Assembly: GCF_026262505.1 (NCBI RefSeq)
Contig: NC_067207.1
Coordinates: 34,254,082-34,318,081 of the forward strand
Reading direction: 5' to 3'
DNA: 64,000 bases
Source: Trichomonas vaginalis G3
Lineage: Eukaryota; Parabasalia; Trichomonadida; Trichomonadidae
Shown piece after piece: positions 51,523 to 59,800 of the stretch (within the stretch, counting starts at the first letter, position 1; each line of letters begins with the position of its first letter). Position numbers and translations under genes: made by a program. Under the pieces are notes generated by a model. The model was not told the origin of the DNA. It worked only from the letters and a program-made list of their open reading frames with translations, and did not search any database.

Positions 51523-51759
51523 CTATTTACCCCCTATTTTATTAAGTATTCCTTCAGCAATTCCACCAATTGCGTTACCTGCTTGTGCTCCCATCGCCGG
51601 ATTACCTGCTTTAGTACCTAATACTCCACCTATGATAGTTCCTGCCGTTTTCGCTACTGGTGCCAAAAAGTTTGCAACAGGTTTAATAACCTTTTTATAA
51701 ACCCAACCTGCAGCTTTCTTAATTCCATCCCATAATTTTTTAAAGAATCCTGCCGCCAT
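51523..51759 (-). CDS. Small amphipathic protein with Gly/Ala-rich tail (MAAGFFKKLWD type)
   Basis: 78 residues: MAAGFFKKLWDGIKKAAGWV, then YKKVIKPVANFLAPVAKTAG, then a glycine-zipper-like GGVLGTKAGNPAMGAQAGNA. A cationic amphipathic helix plus a glycine-zipper segment suggests membrane insertion. It converges on its sister gene at 51283. Confidence 0.65.
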   Translation of the reverse strand: MAAGFFKKLWDGIKKAAGWVYKKVIKPVANFLAPVAKTAGTIIGGVLGTKAGNPAMGAQAGNAIGGIAEGILNKIGGK

Positions 51760-51825
51760 TTCTGATTTAATATTAATTAAAAAATATATTTCATCACTTA
51801 TATTCTAATTTTTATTTAATGATAA

Positions 51826-52206
51826 ATGAAACCAATTTTAAAAATAAATGAAACAGAGGAGGAAGAAATAAATGAAAGTGAAAATGTTCAACAAAAAATA
51901 AACGTTGTTAAACCAATTACTGAAATAAAATTTTTTTCATCTGTTGATGAATTTAATGACTATTATGCTAATAATAAAAAATTATTTGAAGAATTGACAA
52001 CATGTAAATTGAATAAAATGTTTAAAGTTGATGGATTCAAAATTTCAAAAATAAAAGGAGTGGTTAGTTTGAAATCTATTCCTCAATCAAGAATCACCTC
52101 ATTAATGAAAATTGATGATTTAACAAAAAGAATAGAAATTATTGAAGAGCGAATAAATCAAATTATTGATTTCATAAATCATGACTCGTTGAGCCCGGGT
52201 CCTTAA
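51826..52206 (+). CDS. Element B protein of 126 residues, unknown
   Basis: Acidic start (MKPILKINETEEEEINESEN), a central KFFSSVDEFNDYYANNKKLF segment and a C-terminal coiled coil (DLTKRIEIIEERINQIIDFI). Start context TTTTTATTTAATGATAAATG. It overlaps the convergent last gene of B at the stop codons. Confidence 0.55.
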   Translation: MKPILKINETEEEEINESENVQQKINVVKPITEIKFFSSVDEFNDYYANNKKLFEELTTCKLNKMFKVDGFKISKIKGVVSLKSIPQSRITSLMKIDDLTKRIEIIEERINQIIDFINHDSLSPGP

Positions 52207-52686
52207 AGCTCATCACTGAGTTCAAGGTTATATTCATCAAATATTTCATTATTAAATGCAACTTCTGCTAGTTTTTATTTTTTCAATACGATCATTTGAA
52301 AGTCTATCGTTTAATTTTTTCTGAAGTTTTTCATTTTCTAGTTCTGAAACTTTATTTGGATGATATTTAAACCCGTTAAATTCTTTTTCCTCAGTTTTGA
52401 TCATTAATTTACAAAGAACTTTTGTGGTTGGAATTTGTTTAAACCATTTATCATTAATATTTGTTATATATTCAATATCTGGAATTAATTCCCAAATTTT
52501 TGCATTTTCAATTAATTTATTATCAAATGCAAAAGCAATAAGTTTAATATTAAACTTACCTTTATAATATAAACTTTCTACATAATCATCGAAATAAACA
52601 TCTACTTGTTTAACATTTTCAAGAATTGGTGAAAGAGCATCCATTAATTGATTGACGGTTACGAATCTTGATCCACTCATTTTCAT
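52203..52686 (-). CDS. Element B rightmost protein, unknown (one frameshift)
   Basis: About 160 residues: MKMSGSRFVTVNQLMDALSP, then KQVDVYFDDYVESLYYKGKF, and a charged C-terminal segment. A one-base shift near 52270 opens the way to EVAFNNEIFDEYNLELSDEL. The first four codons lie within the terminal repeat and are shared with the leftmost gene of B. Function unknown. Confidence 0.5.
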
Positions 52687-52795
52687 ACAAATTAAAAAAT
52701 AAATTATTCAAAAATGTAAGACATGAATTTTTAAAGTTTATTTTTTTATTTTTTTTATTTTTTTTATTTCATTATGTATGGGTTTAGTGTAAATG
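52675..52795. repeat. Right terminal inverted repeat of element B
   Basis: Reverse complement of 36387-36508, ending ...CATTATGTATGGGTTTAGTG then TAAATG. Directly beyond, from 52791, the right terminal repeat of the composite element begins; the two share AAATG. Confidence 0.8.
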
Positions 52796-52971
52796 TCTTA
52801 CAATTTTGAAAATTTTTTAAATCTTGATTTATTCAAAAACGTAAGAATAAAAACCGTAAGAATCATACATTTTTTACTTCATATGTTAAAAAAAATGATA
52901 CAAAATCACTCGATATTGTATGAATTCTTACGTTTACAAAAAAAGTCACAAAACCCGCATTATATACTACT
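52791..52971. repeat. Right terminal inverted repeat of the composite element
   Basis: Reverse complement of 11797-11977 over 181 bp, ending CCCGCATTATATACTACT. It is followed directly by the TATATT duplication at 52972-52977. Confidence 0.9.
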
Positions 52972-53884
52972 TATATTTATATATGTATATATTTATATAT
53001 GTATATATTTATATATGTATATATTTATATATGTATATATTTATATATGTATATATTTATATATGTATATATTTATATATGTATATATTTATATATGTAT
53101 ATATTTATATATGTATATATTTATATATGTATATATTTATATATGTATATATTTATATATGTATATATTTATATATGTATATATTTATATATGTATATAT
53201 TTATATATGTATATATTTATATATGTATATATTTATATATGTATATATTTATATATGTATATATTTATATATGTATATATTTATATATGTATATATATTT
53301 ATATATGTATATATTTATATATGTATATATATTTATATATGTATATATTTATATATGTATATATTTATATATGTATATATTTATATATGTATATATTTAT
53401 ATATGTATATATTTATATATGTATATATATTTATATATGTATATATTTATATATGTATATATTTATATATGTATATATTTATATATGTATATATTTATAT
53501 ATGTATATATTTATATATGTATATATTTATATATGTATATATTTATATATGTATATATTTATATATGTATATATTTATATATGTATATATTTATATATGT
53601 ATATATTTATTATGTATTATTTATATATGTATATATTTATATATGTATATATTTATATATGTATATATTTATATATGTATATATTTATATATGTATATAT
53701 TTATATATGTATATATTTATATATGTATATATTTATATATGTATATTTATATATGTATATATTTTATATGTATATATTTATATATGTAATATATTTATAT
53801 ATGTATATATTTATATATGTATATATTTATATATGTATATATTTATATATGTATATATTTATATATGTATATATTTATATATGA
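52972..53884. repeat. 16-bp AT minisatellite array, right flank
   Basis: About 57 copies of GTATATATTTATATAT with a few 18-bp and other variant units (for example ~53290, ~53328, ~53424, ~53610, ~53750). All three plus-strand frames stay open for 289-363 codons because the unit contains no stop in any phase. These frames ([16 protein letters not shown]) are artefacts of the repeat, not genes. Confidence 0.95.
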
Positions 53885-54408
53885 ATAAATAATACATCAA
53901 ACTAGTTTTAGAGTTGATAGTAAGAAGCGAAGAACAGTACCAGTAAGATACAGCAGTAGTAGCTGCTTCATGCTGCATTGAGTATTGTTGAATAATTTGA
54001 AGTAGTGGTTTTTGAAATCAGCACCCCTATGAGAGCGCTGGCGACCGAAACACCACTAGTAAGATTGTGTATTAGAAACTGCTTCATGCTGTGTTGAGTA
54101 AGCTTCGATATCTTTATCAGACCACCTTTAAATTAACCACTCACATTCTCACTGTGGTCCATCTAAAATTTGTAAACTTTATGACATAAAATTATATTAT
54201 ATGCAGGATCCCACCTATTACTTAATCTTTTTGGAATAAATGTTTTATAATATTTATCGATTGATTGTAATTTTTTGTATAAAAAAAGTTTTTTATTTAT
54301 ATTAAAAATATATTCGGTTAATGATATTATCTTATAATTTGTAAATAAATCTAGTAATAAAATAACTTTAATAGTTGGTGTCACTTTTTCGAAAATTCTG
54401 GTTTTTTC
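53885..54408. mobile_element. Right end of the outer satellite-bearing element
   Basis: About 525 bp between the satellite and the isomerase gene. It includes two imperfect copies of CTGCTTCATGCTGNNTTGAG (53970 and 54080) and the terminal repeat at 54374-54408. A minus-strand frame at 54163-54384 begins next to the terminal repeat (MTPTIKVILLLDLFTNYKII...) and ends CHKVYKF; it may be a transposase remnant but matches no family I recognise. Confidence 0.5.
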
Positions 54409-55060
54409 TAGAATTTCTTAGAAAACTGTTAACATTTGGTTCAATTTCAATTAAATAAGAATCTTCATTTCTAAACAGGCCAATTCCAGTAGATATACTC
54501 AAGTTATCGAGAATTTGCTGATCTACAATAAGAATATCTGTCATTCCAATCTTTGTCGATACATTATAGTGAATTAATTTTGCTTTTTCATAATTTTCTT
54601 CAGAAACAAGTAATGCGTATGGAGATTCGCCTAAATTATCGTAAAGCTCTTCCGATGTAGATATTTTTTCTAATTTTGATTCAATAAAAATTTGAACTAA
54701 TTTTATAAATGAACTTTCTTGTTCTGGATATTCAAATATAGCTATGTTTCGTCCATTATCAAACAGTAATACAATTGGTAAATTCAAATTTAATTCTTTT
54801 GATATTTTTAATGTAAATTCCTCTGAAATCTGGACAAAATCGCATTGATCAAAGTATGCATCATGTAATATTCGATATGTTGTTGGAATAATCTTTACAG
54901 CTCGGTGTTTGGAGTTCATTCCGATTGCAATTACTTTATTTCTTGAAGAAACAAAGCTATTGAACTGAGATTCATCAAATATATAATTGAAAGCATCATA
55001 GTCGTCTGCAAACGGGACAAAAGCACTTTCAATTATTCCTACAAACAAGAAAAGAAACAT
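54409..55060 (-). pseudogene. Protein disulfide isomerase-like, N-terminal part (gene split by insertion)
   Basis: It begins with a signal peptide (MFLFLFVGIIESAF; start taken at 55060 because the hydrophobic stretch begins there). Two thioredoxin-fold-like segments follow (SRNKVIAIGMNSKHRAVKII and LPIVLLFDNGRNIAIFEYPE) without a CxxC. The frame is broken after EIEPNVNSFLRNS by the insertion, in the same 20-bp sequence that flanks the C-terminal part at 11603. Beyond the break the frame reads into the terminal repeat and stops at 54368. Confidence 0.7.
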
Positions 55061-55561
55061 ATAAAAAATTTTAGAAAAAAGAGGGGCTAGAATTAGATGA
55101 AAATCATTAATGAGATGCAAAATTTTTTATGAATATTGATCGTTCAAACTAAATTAAAATGATATTCTGCTTTGAATAAAGGAACACATAACAATGAATA
55201 GCATAAAGTGAAGGCAAATCAAATTTATAATATTGAATGAAAAATTTTTGTTGAGAAAATTTTCAACTGAAATGATCGCGTAAATTCAATGAAGGGAAAT
55301 ATGAGTAGTGTGAAGATAATAATCAAAACGTGCTTTTGATAGGTATCAAAGAAATAAATTTTTCAAAAATATACATTTTATTTAAAACAACAAATAAGTG
55401 GAAAATTTTATTTCATAGAATCTGATTTGAATGATATTCAATTTTGATCGACCATCATTATGAAAGTCGGTAGTTCATCTGCTATCACCAAATATAAATA
55501 TATAATCATATCGTTGTAGAGTATTTTTTATGATCGTCTCTCAAATTTTTCAGATAATTAC
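55061..55561. other. Divergent intergenic region, no gene seen
   Basis: An AT-rich region between the isomerase-like gene and the RP2-like gene. I see only AT-rich sequence and, at its right edge, an initiator-like TCATTTC at 55562-55568. Confidence 0.5.
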
Positions 55562-55568
55562 TCATTTC
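55562..55568 (+). promoter_or_regulatory. Initiator (Inr) motif of the RP2-like gene
   Basis: TCATTTC lies 7 bp before the chosen ATG. Trichomonad genes are transcribed from a TCA-pyrimidine-(T/A) initiator close to the start codon, which supports both the organism call and the start at 55575. Confidence 0.55.
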
Positions 55569-55574
55569 TACAAA

Positions 55575-56348
55575 ATGGGATGCGCAGAGTCTATGAGCGA
55601 TACTCCAATAAAGCCATCTGCTGATATTCGAAAGGGTGTTCAGAACCATTATAGCTCTGACACTTATAGAATTAAAGATGCAACAGGAATTAAGCTAAAT
55701 TTCGAATCTGGCAAAATTGGCGGAAGGGCTTTTGAAGCTATCAACCTCTCTAGCTGTGCTGTTTATATAAGTGATATAGTAGATAGAATAACGATAACCA
55801 ATTGCACTCACTGCACCTTTGCCTTGGCAACAATTCGGAATACAATTCAAGTCATCGACTGCGATGACTGCCAATTTACAGCTGTATGCAGCCAGTTTAG
55901 AATAAGGGACTCTAAAAACTGTGATGTGTTCCTCCACACAAAGCAGAAAAGCATTATCGAAAAGTCAACATCAATTACATTTGGCTGCGGAAACTATTCT
56001 TACAGAAATATTATTGAGCAAATGGAAATGGTTCACCTTGATCCTTATATTAATATGTTCCATCAAGTCAGTGATATCACTCCAGGATTATCCAAATACC
56101 AAGTTAAGGAAGGCGAGAAATCATCAATTCCATCATTAGATGGATCATGTTTACTTCCGTTCTTCTACCCACCAACAGATAATTTTGATTCTGTTGATTT
56201 TAACGAAGGAGATTGGGAAAAATTAACGCGAAATTCCTTAGAAGATGGAATTCAACTGTACAACATCCGCAAATCCGGCAGAATTATTACTGCCAGATAT
56301 CGAGAAAATGCCAAGCCACAGAGTAGTACAATTTCTGCACAATCTTAA
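55575..56348 (+). CDS. XRP2/RP2-like protein (TBCC/C-CAP domain, ARL3 GAP family)
   Basis: 257 residues. The start MGCAES is preferred over an upstream in-frame ATG (55530), because it gives an N-terminal Gly-Cys for myristoylation and palmitoylation as in RP2 and because the Inr precedes it. A beta-helical TBCC domain spans ~30-175: GKIGGRAFEAINLSSCAVYI, ITNCTHCTFALATIRNTIQV, then SQFRIRDSKNCDVFLHTKQK, where an Arg in QFRIRD corresponds to the GAP arginine finger. In other eukaryotes RP2 releases lipidated cargo for flagella by stimulating ARL3 GTP hydrolysis. The C-terminal NDK-like domain of animal RP2 is not evident. Confidence 0.8.
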   Translation: MGCAESMSDTPIKPSADIRKGVQNHYSSDTYRIKDATGIKLNFESGKIGGRAFEAINLSSCAVYISDIVDRITITNCTHCTFALATIRNTIQVIDCDDCQFTAVCSQFRIRDSKNCDVFLHTKQKSIIEKSTSITFGCGNYSYRNIIEQMEMVHLDPYINMFHQVSDITPGLSKYQVKEGEKSSIPSLDGSCLLPFFYPPTDNFDSVDFNEGDWEKLTRNSLEDGIQLYNIRKSGRIITARYRENAKPQSSTISAQS

Positions 56349-56860
56349 TTTTTTATTTGTTTTGATCTAAACTGTTTGTTATTCTTTTCCGGTGATATAT
56401 TTTCATATTATTTTTTATAACAGTTTCTAGATATCAAATATTTTTCTATTTTCGCGTTGGGAAATCATTTAACTAGTATCATGCTATTGATTTTATAAGG
56501 AGATCAAGTTAAATAGCCTATTTGTCAAAAAGATTTCTGACAATGGCAGATTGTGACCATTCGGAAGTAATATGATTTACGTAGCTTATGGATTATATAG
56601 AAAACATTTTTAAATTTAGAATTGAAATTTATTGATCAAAACAAAGATCTAATCAAAACGGATAGCGAAACATTAATAGAATACACAAGTGCAATGTCGT
56701 TCAATCGTTAAAAATATTCAATTTCGAGTAATTGCTTTGAAGTTTTACTGAATTCATCATGTTTGGGCATTTTTCTTTTACGATTTGTTATCAAATTATT
56801 TTTGAATGTCATTTATGCCATTTCCACAAATTTTCTTTCCCAATATCGAAATAACGTGTT
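56349..56860. other. Intergenic region, nothing recognised
   Basis: About 510 bp of AT-rich DNA between the RP2-like and dynein genes. No open frame, RNA or repeat that I can support. Confidence 0.5.
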
Positions 56861-59800
56861 TTGAAAATTCAGATGATAGACGGGAGATTAGGGCGTGCAA
56901 CATCCCGTCTTTTAACGAACGAACAAAATATTTTAAAGGAAAAAGAGCTTGCCAAGAAGCTTGGCAAAATTCCACCTGAAGAAAGTGTGAAAATTCCTCA
57001 AATTGGCGAATGGAGTCTTTCACTTAGCAAAACTGCTACAACTTCAACAAAACAATTACCATCTCCACTATAAAATCACCAAAACAATCAAAATCAAAAA
57101 CAGGCGAGCAATTTATCGGTCCAGTTTATCAACACGAATTCATGTTCCTAAATCTAGGAATGCTGCTGGCCAAATCAATCCTATCGAGCGCGTCAGTTTC
57201 CCAGCAGGAACAACTACAACAGATTTAAATGATATTCTGAAATCAAGAACAATTAATCCAATTAAACCAATTCCTCCGCTCAATCAGGAAGAAAATCTAC
57301 AAGAACCACAGTTCGTACCATCCGATATTTTCGATGATTCTACATATGAAGAATTCCCTTTGGAAGAATTAATGAAAAATCCAATCGGCTTTTCGAGATA
57401 TCAGGACTTAGATGGTCACATTTACTGGTCGAAATGCAAAGTAATCGAGTACAACCAAGAGAAACACTTGTTCTTGATCGAATGGACCTCAACTGGAAGA
57501 AGAAAATACGTTTCAAGGTTCAATTTGCGTTTTGAGCGCGAAAACCAGGATCTTTTCAACAAAAGAGTGGCTGCAGCTAAAAGAGGAGCTGCTTTATACG
57601 AGGCTTCTGTGAGATATCAAGTTAGAATCGATACAATGCCAAGAACGAACCTTCCTGAGCTTTCTTCCAGAGAACATCCAGTCAATATATGATAAAATCA
57701 ATCTACCAAACGACTTCAAACGCGGTGAAGAAATAAAACAAAGATTAATTAAAGAAATCTGCGAAGAATTCAAGACAGTGAACAACGAACTTGAATTCGA
57801 ACACGAGCTGGAGTTCAACCAGCTTATCCCCAATCGTGAAGAGTTCTTTGCTGTTCTAAGTCAAAAACCGAAACCTCCGAAAATGGAATTGATCTTTAAC
57901 AATCATACTGAGTACAAAGAGAACCAGAAGAGGCTGAACGAGTTCCTTTTATTCGCTTATCCTGTTTTTCAGCGCGCAATTTACCAAATTTGGGCAATTT
58001 TCGACCATTCTTCGAATTACAGACTTCTCACAAAAGGTTTCGATATTAACATTACAGGAATATATCTCCAAGCAATATACAAATCTTTCATCAGTTTCTT
58101 CAAATCTCAAAACATCTATCCAAAATACGTTAGAAAATGCAGTTTCTACAACATTTGGTGAGAAATTAACACCAAAGGAACGCGATGTCCGACCAATTGG
58201 CTACTTTGGCCACAAGAATGCTTCATACAGTTTTATACATTATTATCAACGAATCAATGAACGAATTCATGGGATCATTCGAGAAATACCAAACAGATAA
58301 AAACGCCGAACCACAAATTACTGTCAAACTTGCATTTTCTGAAGATAAATTAATAACTGTCGATCCAACATTGGATGTATCGAGAGAACAGATACTAGGA
58401 TTGACTTCCCAGCTCGAGTCATCAGCCCAGGACATGCTGAGAATCAAATCTTCATTGTTTGAGGTAGATACGACATCTGTCTCATTCCAGGACATAAACG
58501 AACTTATTCAAAACAGAATTGAGCCATTTACAAATATTATTGACTCGTTATTTTCACAAACCAAGCGTTTTATTACAGACCATGAGTTTTTAGCTCCTGT
58601 ATTAGGTCTAGATCCAAACGAGTACGCCATATCGTTCGATCCAAGTGGTAAGAAGACCCTTGACGAGTACAGACATCAACTTGGAGAGTTTACAAAAGTA
58701 TTAAATTCAATTCAAGAAATGCAAGAGTTCTACAACATCAATTTCTTCAAGATCATGTGTACGGACTTCAAACAGAACTCAATTGTCCATTGCCAGAACC
58801 TCATTTACAACTTTTTGAGCCACATAAACAAATTCGTCCTTAAAGACTTGGATTCATTGAACAACGACTTCAATGAGATCACCGTTGAACTCAAGAAGAT
58901 CCCAGAGACCCAGAAAGCTTAGCAGAAATGAAGAAATACATGGTCAAAATTTATGATACGGTACAGAACCGTACAGACCTTATTAATACGATTAATAACA
59001 GGTTTACATTCCTTGAAGAGTTCCAATTCGACATTTCCAACGAAGAAATCGAGTATTGGTACAAAATCCGACAAATGCCAGTCAAAATTTCGACTTTACT
59101 CGATGAAACAGAGCGAATCCTGTCTATTGAACGTATCAAGATGATCAGAGAGCTCAAGGTTAACCAGAAGAAGCTAGAAGACGAAGCATTCGATCTTTCG
59201 GAGAAAGTTATGATGTTTGCACAGAAATACAACGATTTAGAGATGACTGTTGAAGCTGTTGACCAAGTAAACGAGATGCAGAAGTGTATGGAAGAGATGC
59301 AGGCCGAACAGGACACTTACAACAGGCATGAAAAGTTGTTTAGTTTCGAACAAGGATCAAACAAAGTTTTGGTTAAGTTACAAAGCGAATTTACACCATT
59401 ACATACTTTGTGGAACTTAGCCAACGACTGGCAAACAACACGCGCACTGTGGTTGGACACTTCTTTCACACAGATAAAGCCAGAGCCAATGAACCAATTC
59501 ATTATTCAAGCGACCAAAAAATTGAATAAATTGAAAAAAGAATTGGCCGACCAACATTTCTTAGTTGACAGGGTATTGAATCCTTTGAGTCAACAAATTG
59601 ATGAATTCAAGAAACACGTACCATTAATTATGAAATTACGACATCCTGGCATCAAAACAAAACATTGGGAAGAAATTTCGAAAGTTGTTGGTTTCAATGC
59701 AGCTCCTGACTTAGAATTAACACTCCAGGGATTCTTGGATTTGCATTTCGAACAGTGGATGGAACAAGTAACACAAATAGCAAATGTTGCTGCGCAAGAA

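Larger units (their letters stand above)
36387..52795. mobile_element. Element B: nested 16.4-kb Maverick/Polinton
   Basis: It is bounded by inverted repeats of about 120 bp (36387-36508 and 52675-52795). It encodes family-B polymerase, integrase, tail-fibre-like protein, candidate minor capsid protein, packaging ATPase and major capsid protein, the standard Maverick set apart from a protease. Left-half genes run rightward and most right-half genes leftward, meeting at ~43.1-44.1 kb. It stands exactly where the right terminal repeat of A should join A. No direct target duplication is evident at its ends. Confidence 0.8.
11797..52971. mobile_element. 41,175-bp composite Maverick/Polinton-like element (A carrying B)
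   Basis: It is bounded by 181-bp inverted repeats (11797-11977 and 52791-52971) that appear identical and by the direct repeat TATATT (11791-11796 and 52972-52977). Deleting the unit plus one TATATT recreates the exact 16-bp satellite period, which independently proves the ends. It encodes capsid proteins, packaging ATPases, integrases, a helicase and a polymerase, as expected for Polinton/Maverick virus-like transposons, which integrate with 5-6 bp duplications. Known Mavericks are about 15-25 kb, so this is about twice the usual size because a second element lies inside. Confidence 0.9.
11623..54408. mobile_element. Outer insertion in the isomerase gene (minisatellite-bearing element)
   Basis: The ends form an imperfect inverted repeat. 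Left reads GAGTGTGGTAGAATTTACG then AAAAAGTGACAC; right, reversed, reads GAAAAAACCAGAATTTTCG then AAAAAGTGACAC. Without the composite Maverick and the minisatellite, only about 70 bp (left) and 525 bp (right) of element sequence remain, with one short open frame at 54163-54384. The transposase family is not recognisable. The element predates the Maverick, which sits inside its minisatellite. Confidence 0.6.

Noticed and set aside
52793-52975. Reading [20 protein letters not shown] in the terminal repeats (also 725-973 and 11748-11975, minus)
   Set aside because: It appears in both terminal repeats only because they are copies; no stop-bounded gene is conserved beyond the repeat.
52793-53892. 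Three overlapping open frames of ~290-360 codons of I/Y/L/M/F/C/V
   Set aside because: They are translations of the 16-bp satellite in its three phases; no gene-like composition or start context.
55695-55937. Minus-strand frame opposite the RP2-like gene
   Set aside because: Antisense of the TBCC domain; no independent support.
57660-58185. Introns to explain the dynein frame changes
   Set aside because: No consistent trichomonad splice signals (5' GTAYGT with the 3' ACTAACACACAG-type motif) at the breaks; single-base shifts explain them better.
58223-59316. Minus-strand frames across the dynein gene
   Set aside because: Serine/isoleucine-rich antisense shadows of a strongly supported dynein coding sequence.
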